Shown here in pieces: positions 53,552-61,924 of a DNA stretch of 64,000 nucleotides. Each line of letters begins with the position of its first letter. Position 1 is the first letter of the stretch. Position numbers and translations under genes: made by a program. The notes beneath the pieces are model-generated. The model had not been told where the DNA came from, did not search any database, and saw only the letters and a program-made list of their open reading frames with translations. This DNA comes from an uncultured Clostridiaceae bacterium (GTDB taxonomy: Bacteria; Bacillota; Clostridia; TANB77; CAG-508): assembly GCA_947642455.1 (NCBI GenBank), contig CANRSN010000004.1, forward strand, positions 42,793 to 106,792, written 5' to 3'.

Positions 53552-54334
53552 ATGTTTGGTTTTAACTTTGATAAAAGAATAATATACATTATAATAGCAT
53601 TTTTTATAATTTCAAATATTAGTACATATATGGCAAATCCAGATCTATTATTAAGTTTAGTATTAACACTTCCAGCAATATTAATAGCAATAACATTTCA
53701 TGAATTTGCACATGCATTTGCAGCAGATAAATTAGGAGATGATACACCAAGAAGGCAAGGAAGGCTAACTTTAAATCCATTAGCACATTTAGATCCAATA
53801 GGCTCTATAATGTTAGTGTTTGCAGGTTTTGGTTGGGGAAAGCCAGTACAAATAAACCCAAGGAATTTTGATAGAAAAAGAACAATGTCTGCTGGTGAAG
53901 CGATAGTCTCTGTTGCAGGTCCATTAATGAATTTTATATTAGCATTAATATTTGCAATAGTAGCAGGTATAATATTAAATTCTACAAATACCTATATCTC
54001 ATTTACAAGCACAGGGTATAGAATACTAGGAGCTGAGAATCAAACTGTAGGTATAATAATGCAAGTAGTAATGTTATGTATATCAATAAATATTGGATTA
54101 GGATTATTTAACTTAATACCATTACCACCATTAGATGGTTCAAAAATATTAAGAAATTTTTTACCATACAATGCAAAAGAATGGATGGATAGAAATTGGC
54201 AAATATTATATATAATATTTGTAGTTATATGGATAACCCCAGTTGCTTCAATGATTATTTCACCTTTAATAGGTGGGACATTCCAAGGAATTTGTAAACT
54301 TATAATTGGAATGTTATTTGGTAGAATTATATAA
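53552..54334 (+). CDS. Site-2-protease-like M50 family metallopeptidase
   Basis: Intramembrane zinc protease-like protein of 260 residues with the HExxH motif in ITFHEFAHAFAADKLGD within the second helix and the second zinc-binding motif NLIPLPPLDGSKIL. About five or six membrane helices, no PDZ domain, as in the YwhC/Rip-like short group. AAAGGAG precedes the ATG. It lies 57 bases after lysS and 40 bases before tsaD, so it may be co-transcribed with either. Substrate unknown. Confidence 0.9.
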   Translation: MFGFNFDKRIIYIIIAFFIISNISTYMANPDLLLSLVLTLPAILIAITFHEFAHAFAADKLGDDTPRRQGRLTLNPLAHLDPIGSIMLVFAGFGWGKPVQINPRNFDRKRTMSAGEAIVSVAGPLMNFILALIFAIVAGIILNSTNTYISFTSTGYRILGAENQTVGIIMQVVMLCISINIGLGLFNLIPLPPLDGSKILRNFLPYNAKEWMDRNWQILYIIFVVIWITPVASMIISPLIGGTFQGICKLIIGMLFGRII

Positions 54335-54374
54335 AAGAAAGGTAGTATAATATTTATTATACAAAAAGGAAAAA

Positions 54375-55358
54375 ATGTTAGTATTAGGAATAGAAACAAG
54401 TTGTGATGAAACTTCAGTTGCAGTAGTAGAAAATGGAAGAAAAGTTTTATCAAATATAATAAGTTCACAAGTACCAATACATGAAAAGTTTGGGGGAGTT
54501 GTACCAGAAATTGCATCTAGGAATCATGTAGAGGTAATTTCTAATGTTATGAAAAAAGCATTAGAAGAAGCAAAAGTTGAATTGAAAAATATAGATGCTA
54601 TAGCATGCACATATGGACCAGGGCTTGTAGGAGCTTTATTGGTAGGAGTCTCATATGCAAAAGCATTAAGCTATGCAAGTAATAAACCTCTTGTGGGAAC
54701 AAACCACATAGAGGGGCATATTGCAGCAAATTACATAACACATAAAGATTTACAGCCACCATTTATAGCAATGATTATTTCTGGAGGGCATACACATTTA
54801 GTTCATATTAAAGATTATAAAACCTTTGAGATATTGGGAAAAACAAGAGATGATGCAATAGGAGAAGCCTTTGACAAAGTAGCAAGAGTTATAGGGTTAG
54901 GATACCCTGGAGGTCCTAAAATAGACAAGCTAGCAAAAGAAGGAAATACAAGTATTGAACTTCCAAAAACTCATTTAGATAGTTTGGATTTTAGTTTTAG
55001 TGGAATAAAAACAGCAGTAATCAATCTAAATCATAAAAATCCAAATGTAGATAAAGCGGATTTATCAGCAAGTTTTGAGAAAACAGTTACAGATATATTA
55101 CTAGAAAATACATTAAAGGCAGCCAAAAGCCTAAAGCTAAAAACAATAGTATTAGCAGGTGGAGTATCAGCCAATAGTTATATAAGAGAACGATTTATGG
55201 AATTAGAAAAAACACAAGGAATGAAAATATATTATCCATCTCCAGTTTTATGTACTGATAATGCAGCCATGATAGCATCAGCAGGTTATTATAATTATAT
55301 AAATGGAATTACATCAGGTTTAGAGTTAAACGCAGAACCAAATTTAAAATTAACATAA
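54375..55358 (+). CDS. tsaD: tRNA threonylcarbamoyladenosine transferase TsaD
   Basis: Catalytic subunit of t6A37 synthesis in tRNA, 327 residues. Motifs: [16 protein letters not shown], the metal-binding [10 protein letters not shown] with two histidines, [41 protein letters not shown] and [13 protein letters not shown] with [20 protein letters not shown] lies before the ATG, with a small GTATAAT/ATTATAC palindrome just upstream. Works with TsaB at 7.3 kb. Confidence 0.97.
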   Translation: MLVLGIETSCDETSVAVVENGRKVLSNIISSQVPIHEKFGGVVPEIASRNHVEVISNVMKKALEEAKVELKNIDAIACTYGPGLVGALLVGVSYAKALSYASNKPLVGTNHIEGHIAANYITHKDLQPPFIAMIISGGHTHLVHIKDYKTFEILGKTRDDAIGEAFDKVARVIGLGYPGGPKIDKLAKEGNTSIELPKTHLDSLDFSFSGIKTAVINLNHKNPNVDKADLSASFEKTVTDILLENTLKAAKSLKLKTIVLAGGVSANSYIRERFMELEKTQGMKIYYPSPVLCTDNAAMIASAGYYNYINGITSGLELNAEPNLKLT

Positions 55359-55400
55359 TTTTAAACATCATTTTATGCCAATTATTGCTAGACTTTTGGG

Positions 55401-55440
55401 TACTAAGAAAGTATAACAATTTTGTTATCTTTCCAAAGTA
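55401..55440. repeat. Family A first-hairpin fragment
   Basis: TACTAAGAAAGTATAACA and TGTTATCTTTCCAAAGTA match the H1 hairpin of family A, without the rest. Confidence 0.6.
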
Positions 55441-55512
55441 AAAACATAAGGATATTTAATTATTTTCAAGAAAAATATATACCAAATTTGAAATACAAAA
55501 AAGGGGTAGGAG

Positions 55513-56232
55513 ATGTCAGTATATGTAATAGGAGATTTGCATTTATCTTTTGGAGAAAATAAACCAATGGAGATTTTTGGAGCAAATTGGAAAAATCATA
55601 GTGAAAAAATAAAACAAGATTGGAAAGAAAAGGTAAAACAAGAAGATACAGTAATTCTTGCTGGAGATTTTTCTTGGGCAATGCACTTAAAAGATACCTT
55701 AAAAGACTTTGAATATTTAAATCAGTTAATGGGTAAAAAGATATTATTAAAAGGAAACCATGACTATTGGTGGACAACAGTTACTTCAATGAAAAAATTT
55801 TTAGTAGAAAATAATATAGAAAATATAGACTTTTTATATAATAATAGTTTTTTATTAGAAAATAAAATAATTGTTGGAACTAGAGGTTGGAGCTTATTAG
55901 ATACAGAAAATAGTGAAAAAATGATTAATAGAGAAGTCGCAAGATTAGAGATTTCTATTAAAGATGGAATAGAAAAATATGGAGAAGATAAGGAATTTAT
56001 AGCAATTATGCATTATCCGCCAATTTCTAATTCTAGTATGAAAAATGAATATACATTTAAATCTGAATTTATAGAATTGATGAACAAATATAATATAAAA
56101 AAGTGCTTTTATGGTCATTTGCATGGTACATCACATAAAGATGCAATTAATGAGGTAAAATGTAACATTGATTTTAAACTAATAAGTGCAGATTTTTTAG
56201 ATTTCAAATTAATGAAAATTATTGACAATTAA
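55513..56232 (+). CDS. Metallophosphoesterase, calcineurin-like
   Basis: 239-residue phosphohydrolase. The five metal-binding blocks are in place: VYVIGDLHLSF, ILAGDFSWAMHL, LLKGNHDYWW, AIMHYPPIS and CFYGHLHGTSH. It fits the COG1768 group of small soluble phosphoesterases whose substrates are unknown. AAGGGG lies seven bases before the ATG. No signal peptide, so cytosolic. Its last codons contain the -35 of the rplU promoter. Confidence 0.88.
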   Translation: MSVYVIGDLHLSFGENKPMEIFGANWKNHSEKIKQDWKEKVKQEDTVILAGDFSWAMHLKDTLKDFEYLNQLMGKKILLKGNHDYWWTTVTSMKKFLVENNIENIDFLYNNSFLLENKIIVGTRGWSLLDTENSEKMINREVARLEISIKDGIEKYGEDKEFIAIMHYPPISNSSMKNEYTFKSEFIELMNKYNIKKCFYGHLHGTSHKDAINEVKCNIDFKLISADFLDFKLMKIIDN

Positions 56233-56250
56233 GGAAAAGCATGTTAAAAT
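56222..56250 (+). promoter_or_regulatory. Promoter of rplU-rpmA
   Basis: TTGACA at 56222-56227 and TAAAAT at 56245-56250, spacer 17. Confidence 0.75.
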
Positions 56251-56257
56251 AATTATC

Positions 56258-56415
56258 TGTAAGCCGCCTGAGTCGGGTTTGAAATGCTAAAATATTATTT
56301 ATTTATTTATTTTAATACAAATAGTATAAATCTTAGTTAAAATATACATTTTTTAATAAATAGTATTTAGCTACCTAGTATTTTATGCTTAGCGAGTATA
56401 CATATAAGGGAGGTG
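56258..56415 (+). promoter_or_regulatory. Long leader of rplU, candidate L21 leader
   Basis: The message has about 165 bases before the rplU start. Its beginning, TAAGCCGCCTGAGTCGGGTT, is the only G+C-rich part and can fold as a small stem. Length and place agree with the L21 leader RNA of Firmicutes; the match is by position, not a verified model. Confidence 0.45.
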
Positions 56416-56422
56416 TACATTA

Positions 56423-56755
56423 ATGTACGCAATAATTGAAAGCTGTGGAAAGCAATACAAAGTTTCAGAAGGAGATATAATACTTTTTGAAAAATTAGAT
56501 ACAGAAGAAGGAAAAAAGGTTACATTTAGTAATGTAGTACTTGTATCTAATGATAAAAAAGTAGAAGTAGGAACTCCATATGTAAAAGGTGTTAAAGTTG
56601 AGGGAAAAGTAGTAGCTCATGGAAAAGGTAAAAAAATTATAGTTTACAAATATAAGGCTAAAAAGAACTACAGAAGAACTCAAGGTCATAGACAACCATT
56701 TACAAAAGTAGAAATTACAAAAATAGCTATGCCAACTGCTAAGGCAGAAGCATAG
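56423..56755 (+). CDS. rplU: 50S ribosomal protein L21
   Basis: Large-subunit protein of 110 residues binding 23S rRNA near L20. Opening [20 protein letters not shown] and the C-terminal [19 protein letters not shown] are the family signatures. GGGAGGTG is eight bases ahead of the ATG. It is followed after only 40 bases by rpmA; the protease gene prp that usually lies between the two in Firmicutes is absent. Confidence 0.97.
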   Translation: MYAIIESCGKQYKVSEGDIILFEKLDTEEGKKVTFSNVVLVSNDKKVEVGTPYVKGVKVEGKVVAHGKGKKIIVYKYKAKKNYRRTQGHRQPFTKVEITKIAMPTAKAEA

Positions 56756-56795
56756 AAAAATAAAGTATAACATCACACGAAAGGAGTGAGAAAGC

Positions 56796-57068
56796 ATGGC
56801 TCATAAAAAAGGTCAAGGTAGTGTTAAGAACGGTAGAGATAGTGAGTCTAAACGTCTTGGACTAAAAAGAGCAGATGGTCAATTTGTATTAGCTGGTAAT
56901 ATTTTAATTAGACAAAGAGGTACAAAATTCCATCCAGGAACAAATGTAGGAATTGGAAGCGATGATACATTGTTTGCTCTAGTAGACGGAACAGTTAAAT
57001 TTGAAAGACTTGGAAAAGATAAAAAGAAAGTTAGTGTTTATCCAGTAGAGGAAACAGCACAAGCATAA
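56796..57068 (+). CDS. rpmA: 50S ribosomal protein L27, without the Firmicute N-terminal extension
   Basis: L27 reaches into the peptidyl-transferase centre with its N-terminus. The 90-residue product starts [20 protein letters not shown] directly, the mature form. Most Firmicute L27 proteins begin with a nine-residue leader cut off by the protease Prp; here neither the leader nor prp is present. [12 protein letters not shown]-type core is written [23 protein letters not shown] is before the ATG; a terminator follows. Confidence 0.97.
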   Translation: MAHKKGQGSVKNGRDSESKRLGLKRADGQFVLAGNILIRQRGTKFHPGTNVGIGSDDTLFALVDGTVKFERLGKDKKKVSVYPVEETAQA

Positions 57069-57110
57069 AGAATAAAAGTTTTATTATAAAAGTGTAATAA
57101 TTTAAAAGTA

Positions 57111-57155
57111 AAAAATAGTGAATTGAAAAAACAGATTTCCAACTCACTATTTTTT
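57111..57155 (+). terminator. Terminator of rplU-rpmA
   Basis: AAAAATAGTGA and TCACTATTTTT arms with an inner TTG/CAA-type pairing, followed by further T. Confidence 0.75.
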
Positions 57156-57327
57156 ATATGACTTAGAAAGCATAACAATTTGTTATAGTTTCTAAGTCAT
57201 ATAAAAGTATTGCAAACATTCCACACAAAATTACTAAAGCAATTTTAGCGGGCGAACAAAAACGAGGCATGAAAAGTAATTTAAAAGGTCTAAATATTTT
57301 AGATTACTTTTCATGCCTCTTTTGTTC
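57156..57327. repeat. Family A repeat, complete copy (172 bp)
   Basis: H1 ATATGACTTAGAAA with its complement (57156-57202), linker TATTGCAAACATTCCACACA, H2 AAATTACTAAAGCAATTTT, then GCGGGC and H3 from GAACAAAAACGAGGCATGA to TCATGCCTCTTTTGTTC (57254-57327). Lies between the rpmA terminator and the convergent SH3-like gene. Confidence 0.9.
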
Positions 57328-57339
57328 TTGTCGTTTTAG

Positions 57340-57684
57340 TTATTCTGAAATAGTAATATATCTTTTAGATATCCAAGCCAAAGTATCGTTTTCTAAACGG
57401 ACTTCCATCATTGGCATATCATTTTGCAAGAAATGTTCCATTTTTCCAGTTAATATAACTTTTTGCGACTTTGTGATGGTAGCTTTATTCCGCCCCAAAG
57501 GCTCATCATAATAAATAGTTGCAACTTCACTTACTACTGTTGCTTCTTTTCCCGAAATTTTTTCATCAAAATCAGGATGTGTTTTTTCATAAAAAATAGC
57601 CAATGTCAGTACTAAAATAGTTACTACACCAAGAAACAATACCGCTTCTACTAAATCCTTTTTGTTTGTCCTTTTATTCATCAT
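57340..57684 (-). CDS. Membrane-anchored protein with SH3-like C-terminus
   Basis: 114 residues: cytoplasmic MMNKRTNKKD, one hydrophobic helix (about 12-31, VEAVLFLGVVTILVLTLAIF), then an extracytoplasmic part of about 80 residues with a pattern like a bacterial SH3 domain (ATITKSQKVILTGKMEH, MMEVRLENDTLAWISKRYI). Function unknown; such modules often bind peptidoglycan. AGGAGGG is five bases before the start on the minus strand. Codons are less A+T-biased (CGC, CCC, GGC-type) than the surroundings. Confidence 0.72.
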   Translation of the reverse strand: MMNKRTNKKDLVEAVLFLGVVTILVLTLAIFYEKTHPDFDEKISGKEATVVSEVATIYYDEPLGRNKATITKSQKVILTGKMEHFLQNDMPMMEVRLENDTLAWISKRYITISE

Positions 57685-57714
57685 TGAGCCCTCCTATTAT
57701 TACCCTTTTTGGGA

Positions 57715-57757
57715 TTATTATGATAATTATATTATCATAATAAATTAATAATTTCAA
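57715..57757 (-). promoter_or_regulatory. Promoter with overlapping palindromic operator for the SH3-like gene
   Basis: On the minus strand TTGAAA (57757-57752) and TAATAT (57734-57729), spacer 17. The -10 sits in the centre of a 29-base perfect palindrome, TTATTATGATAAT and its complement around TAT (57715-57743). Confidence 0.6.
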
Positions 57758-57794
57758 GAGTTAGAATGTAAAAATTATTGACATAGTTTTAGTC

Positions 57795-57822
57795 AAAAAA
57801 AGTCCAACTCATAAGAGTTGGA
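57795..57822 (-). terminator. Terminator of tRNA-Leu
   Basis: Minus-strand CCAACTC/GAGTTGG stem with a four-base loop and a run of seven T. Confidence 0.85.
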
Positions 57823-57907
57823 ATAAGATTTTTGTGTTTATCAAATTTTTATAGTCTTAAAATTAAGTTATTTCAAGGCTTGCAAAAAGTTCGACGAAAA
57901 TTGTCTG

Positions 57908-57990
57908 TGGTGCGGATGAGAGGACTTGAACCCCCACGGTTTCCCACTAGATCCTAAGTCTAGCGCGTCTGCCAGTTTCGCCACATCCGC
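57908..57990 (-). tRNA. trnL: tRNA-Leu (anticodon UAG)
   Basis: Class II tRNA on the minus strand: acceptor GCGGATG with CATCCGC, D-loop, anticodon stem CTAGA/TCTAG around CTTAGGA (anticodon TAG), a long variable arm (GTGGGAAACCGTG), T-loop TTCAAGT, discriminator A and encoded CCA. Reads CUN-type leucine codons. Confidence 0.95.
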
Positions 57991-58203
57991 ATTTAGTATC
58001 AACAATAATAATATTAACACATTTTATAATACAATGTCAATATATACAATAAAAAAATTAAAAATAATTTAAAAAGGCTTGTATTTTTCGTATTTTTATG
58101 GTGAAATGTAATAGAGGTAATTATAGAAAATAAATAATAATTTATAAATGGAATTTTTATCAAATAAAAAAATTAAAATAAACAAAAGAGAGGAGAAAAA
58201 AAG

Positions 58204-59580
58204 ATGGAAATACCAGTAATAAAAAATGAAGAATATATAGTAGAAATAATTGATAATGGATATGAGGGAGAGGGAATAGCAAAAATCAATAATTTTACAG
58301 TTTTTATTCCAGGAGCCATAAAAAATGAAAAATTAAAAATATTAATAGTAAAGGTGTTATCTTCACACGCATATGCAAAAATAGTAGAAATAATAGAAAA
58401 ATCGCCATATAGAGTAGAAGAAGATTGTAAAACATATAAAAGATGTGGAGGTTGCAACTTAAGGCATATAGATTATGAAGAAACTTTAAACATGAAACAA
58501 AGGATGGTTCAGAATTTAATAAATAAGAATCTAGAAAATGCAGAGAAAATAAAAGTAAATCCTATTATAGGAATGGGAAATCCATACAACTATAGAAATA
58601 AAGCTCAGTACCCAGTTGGGTTAAATAAGCAAGGAGAACCAGTTATAGGAGTATTTGCTAAACGTAGCCATGAAATAATCCCTATGAGAAATTGTCTAAT
58701 TCAAAATCCTATATCAGAACAAATTGCTTTTCTTATATATAAGTTTATAAAAGAAAATAATATTTCTGTATATAATGAAAATACCAGAGAGGGGCTTTTT
58801 AGGCATATTGTAATAAAAACAGGAATAAGAACTCATGAGATTATGTGTATTTTAGTCATTAATGGTAAAAAAATTCCTAAAGAGAATGAATTAATAGAAA
58901 TGTTAGTAAAAACTTATAATGTAAAAACTATTATAAAAAATATTAATACAAAAAATACAAATGTAATACTAGGTTCTGATAATATTATTATTCATGGAGA
59001 TGGATATATTTATGACATTTTGGGTGAATATACTTTTAAAATATCGCCAATGTCATTTTATCAAATTAATCCAGTTCAAGCAGAAGTTCTATATAATGTA
59101 GCTTTAGAAATGGCAAATTTTGATAAAGATGATATTGTTTTTGATATGTATTGTGGAATAGGTACTATAGGAATATTTGCTTCTAAGTTTGTAAAAAAAG
59201 TATATGGAATTGAAATTGTAGAACAAGCTATTAATGATTGTAAAGAAAATGCAAAAATGAATGGTATTGATAATATAGAATTTTTAGTTGGAGATACTCC
59301 AAAAGTATTTTCTAAACTATTATCAGATAAACAAATATATCCAGATGGAATTATTGTGGATCCTCCTAGAAAGGGACTAGATGAAGTTACAATTTCTAAT
59401 ATTTTAGCTGTTCAACCTACAAAACTTGTTTATATTAGTTGTAATCCAGCTACACTGGTTAGAGATGTCAAACTTTTGCTAGAAAAATATGACATTATGG
59501 GAATTCAACCTGTAGATATTTTTCCTTTTACTTCACATGTGGAGTGCGTGGCAGTGCTACAACTAAAAGAGAACATGTAA
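58204..59580 (+). CDS. 23S rRNA (uracil-5-)-methyltransferase, RlmCD/RumA family
   Basis: SAM-dependent uracil-C5 methyltransferase of 458 residues. It has an N-terminal TRAM domain (about 8-65), four cysteines for a 4Fe-4S cluster (DCKTYKRCGGCNLRHI, plus a distal Cys near NCLIQNP), the SAM motif FDMYCGIGTIGIFAS, and the catalytic region VDPPRKGLDE, YISCNPATLVRD with the nucleophile Cys. The single RlmCD enzyme of Bacillus methylates two rRNA sites; which sites here is unknown. AGAGGAG precedes the ATG. Confidence 0.93.
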   Translation: MEIPVIKNEEYIVEIIDNGYEGEGIAKINNFTVFIPGAIKNEKLKILIVKVLSSHAYAKIVEIIEKSPYRVEEDCKTYKRCGGCNLRHIDYEETLNMKQRMVQNLINKNLENAEKIKVNPIIGMGNPYNYRNKAQYPVGLNKQGEPVIGVFAKRSHEIIPMRNCLIQNPISEQIAFLIYKFIKENNISVYNENTREGLFRHIVIKTGIRTHEIMCILVINGKKIPKENELIEMLVKTYNVKTIIKNINTKNTNVILGSDNIIIHGDGYIYDILGEYTFKISPMSFYQINPVQAEVLYNVALEMANFDKDDIVFDMYCGIGTIGIFASKFVKKVYGIEIVEQAINDCKENAKMNGIDNIEFLVGDTPKVFSKLLSDKQIYPDGIIVDPPRKGLDEVTISNILAVQPTKLVYISCNPATLVRDVKLLLEKYDIMGIQPVDIFPFTSHVECVAVLQLKENM

Positions 59581-60132
59581 TACTTTATTTTGATATAGTT
59601 TCCAAAATTATAACTTTTGAAGAAAAGGGCAGATTTGGGAAAGAAAAACATCAAAATTTGGGTGTGAAAGTTAAAGTAGTTGCTTAAGTGGTAAGTGGAA
59701 ACACATAAATTGAATTTTGAAAATTAAAGCTAAGTGTTTGGAATAGTATAAAAATTGAGATTGTGTCTATGGTAAGCATAACATGGATAGGTTGTGTGGT
59801 TTAGTAGATATGAGAAAAACTTGAATATTTCAAGTGTTAGAGAAAATTTATTAAAATGAGTTATAGAGAATCTTTATTAAAATAGGTGCCAGTAGATATG
59901 TGCTGATATCTATTTTTTTGTCCTATACATTTGCAAAGCAATTTTAATCTCCAATAAAAGCCATTTCAAGAGTAAATAAACTCGTTATCACTCGCTCTTG
60001 AGATGGCTTTCTATTGGAGATTTTGTGGCAATTAAGCAAATGTAAGGATAAATATGTTTTGTAAATATTGGCAAAACACTATGAAAAATTGTAAAATTGT
60101 GATATAAATTAGGAAAAACAAATAGTAAATAA
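59581..60132. other. Long gene-free interval with a terminator-like and a large palindrome
   Basis: No open frame of note in 550 bases. 59600-59880 is G/T-richer on the plus strand than the surroundings and may be decayed sequence. AGATAT/ATATCT followed by ATTTTTTTG near 59892-59921 can end transcription. The palindrome at 59926-60046 is listed separately. Confidence 0.5.
59926..60046. repeat. 120 bp palindromic element
   Basis: ACATTTGC, AATCTCCAATA, AGCCAT and TCAAGAG on the left pair with CTCTTGA, ATGGCT, TATTGGAGATT and GCAAATGT on the right. The AAAGCAATTTT next to the left arm resembles the linker of family A. No other copy was noticed. Confidence 0.7.
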
Positions 60133-60144
60133 ATGGAGGTAAAT

Positions 60145-60960
60145 TTGATATATCTAAAGACATTTAAATTAAGTAATAGCAAAATTAGAAATAATAACAT
60201 ATATCCATTTAATGTATTAAAAAACAAAGAGCCAGATGTATTTTTATTCGATAATATAACTGTATTATATGGTAATAATGGTTCTGGAAAATCGACTATA
60301 TTAAATATTATTGCACATAAATTAGATTTAAGAGGGAAAGAAAGAAACAATCCTAAAGTTGTTGGAACATTAGACTATTTTGAAGAATACAGCAGTAAAT
60401 GTGAATATGAGTTAGGAGAAAATGAAAATGGTAGAAAGATTACTAGAATACCAGAAAATAGTAGATATATTAAAAGTGAAGAAATTCTATATGAAATAAG
60501 AAAAATACAACAAGATGCAGTTCTACAAGAAAGCATAGAAAGTAATTTAGCTAGAGAAAGAGGTTTGCAAAGTGCTAAAGAATTTCTACAAACAAAAGAG
60601 GGTGAAAAACAGTTTGCAAGATTTGAATTTTCACAAGATAAATATTCTAATGGAGAAACGACAATGCAAATTTTAGAAGATAATATTGAACCAGATAGAT
60701 TATATTTATTAGATGAACCAGAAGTTTCATTATCTCCACAAAACCAAGTAAAACTTGCAGAAGAAATAAATAAAATGGCAAGATATTTAGGAATTCAATT
60801 TATTATAGCAACACACTCTCCATTTATGCTAGGAATTTTAAATGCTAAAATATATAATTTAGATACAGAAGATTATAAAGTTCAAAAATGGAGTGAACTT
60901 GAAAATGTAAAATATTTTTATGAATTTTTTAAGAGTAGAAAGAATGAGTTTGAAAAATAG
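60145..60960 (+). CDS. ABC-type/AAA_21-like ATPase, stand-alone
   Basis: 271-residue ATPase without membrane partner. Walker A is GNNGSGKST near residue 49; the SNGET segment replaces an ABC signature; Walker B and catalytic glutamate are LYLLDEPEVSLSP; the switch histidine is in IATHSPFML. This is the plan of the small AAA_21/OLD-type and RecF-like ATPases, several of which act in phage defence or DNA repair. The start is TTG 60145, five bases after GGAGG; the ATG at 60133 overlaps that site. Leads the group of small genes to 63.6 kb. Confidence 0.83.
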   Translation: MIYLKTFKLSNSKIRNNNIYPFNVLKNKEPDVFLFDNITVLYGNNGSGKSTILNIIAHKLDLRGKERNNPKVVGTLDYFEEYSSKCEYELGENENGRKITRIPENSRYIKSEEILYEIRKIQQDAVLQESIESNLARERGLQSAKEFLQTKEGEKQFARFEFSQDKYSNGETTMQILEDNIEPDRLYLLDEPEVSLSPQNQVKLAEEINKMARYLGIQFIIATHSPFMLGILNAKIYNLDTEDYKVQKWSELENVKYFYEFFKSRKNEFEK

Positions 60961-60977
60961 AATAATAAAGTATTTAA

Positions 60978-61010
60978 AATTTGTCAGAAACAATCTGACA
61001 AATTAAGGAG
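60978..61010 (+). promoter_or_regulatory. Hairpin adjoining the ASCH gene ribosome binding site
   Basis: AATTTGTCAGA and TCTGACAAATT form a perfect 11 bp stem with a five-base loop, and AAGGAG begins on the next base. It could be a weak terminator after the ATPase gene or a translational switch for the ASCH gene. Confidence 0.5.
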
Positions 61011-61017
61011 TAAGAAA

Positions 61018-61410
61018 ATGAAAGTTATAACTATAAAACAACCATGGGCGACTCTAATTGCCAAAGGCTATAAAGAGTATGAATTTAGAACATGGAAAAC
61101 AAAATATAGAGGAGATATTTTAATACATGCAGGTAAGGGAATAGACAAAAAAGCAATGAGTAGATTTGAAAATCTTAATTTAGAGTATCCAAGTGGATGT
61201 ATAATAGCAAAGGCAAAAATAACAGATTGTATTTATATAGATGATAAATTTAGAAAAGAAGTAGTTCCTAAAAATCCAGAAGTATATAGAGGATTAGTAA
61301 CAAAAAATGATTGGGAAGGATATGGGTTTAAAATAGAAGATATACAAGAAATAGAGCCAATACAAACAAATGGAAAATTAAGTTTATGGGATTATGATTA
61401 TAAAATGTAA
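61018..61410 (+). CDS. ASCH domain protein
   Basis: 130-residue protein of the ASCH (PUA-like beta barrel) superfamily. Typical features are the start VITIKQPWATLIAKGYKEYEFRTW, followed by YRGDILIHAGKG and GCIIAKAKITDC. ASCH domains bind RNA or act on modified nucleosides; some are N4-acetylcytidine amidohydrolases, but the present subgroup (with QPWA and EFRTW) is best known only as RNA-binding-like. It overlaps the next reading frame start region and is likely co-transcribed with the CYTH gene. Confidence 0.85.
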   Translation: MKVITIKQPWATLIAKGYKEYEFRTWKTKYRGDILIHAGKGIDKKAMSRFENLNLEYPSGCIIAKAKITDCIYIDDKFRKEVVPKNPEVYRGLVTKNDWEGYGFKIEDIQEIEPIQTNGKLSLWDYDYKM

Positions 61411-61429
61411 TAAAAGAGGTAGAAAGTGT

Positions 61430-61924
61430 ATGACTAAAGAAATTGAAAGAAAATATTTAATAAAGCAAATGCCTAATTTAAAGAATATAAAACCAATTAG
61501 ATATGAAAGATATTATATAAATGATAATATTGATAATCAAATAAGAGTTCAAAAGAAAGCAAACAAATTCATATTAGAAACCAAAACAAAAATTAGCAAT
61601 ATAGAGTATAAAAAAGAAAAACAAGAAATAACAGAAAAACAATTTCTAAAACTAATTAAAGACTGTAAAAAAGTAATTATAAGAGATAGTTATTTAATAA
61701 ATGAAAAGCCTAATATAACGATTAAGATATATCAGGGAACATATAAAGGATTAATAAGAGCAGAAGTAGAGTTTAATAACGAATATGAGTATAGTAATTT
61801 TAAAATTCCAGAATGGTTTGGAAAAGATATAACTAATACAGAATTAGGAATGGATGCTAGATTAATAAAACTAGATAGAGCGAATTTTTTAAAAATATTA
61901 AGAATGGAGGAAGCAAATGAATAA
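61430..61924 (+). CDS. CYTH domain protein
   Basis: 164-residue protein of the CYTH tunnel-fold superfamily (CyaB, thiamine triphosphatase, inorganic triphosphatase). The hallmark ExExK is EIERKY near the N-terminus, followed by alternating charged strands IRVQKKANKFILETKTK, RAEVEFNNEYEY and ELGMDARLIK that would line the tunnel. ATG 61430 fits the family start; an upstream in-frame start at 61394 lies in the ASCH gene end. Probably hydrolyses a triphosphate; substrate unknown. Overlaps the next gene by eight bases. Confidence 0.83.
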   Translation: MTKEIERKYLIKQMPNLKNIKPIRYERYYINDNIDNQIRVQKKANKFILETKTKISNIEYKKEKQEITEKQFLKLIKDCKKVIIRDSYLINEKPNITIKIYQGTYKGLIRAEVEFNNEYEYSNFKIPEWFGKDITNTELGMDARLIKLDRANFLKILRMEEANE

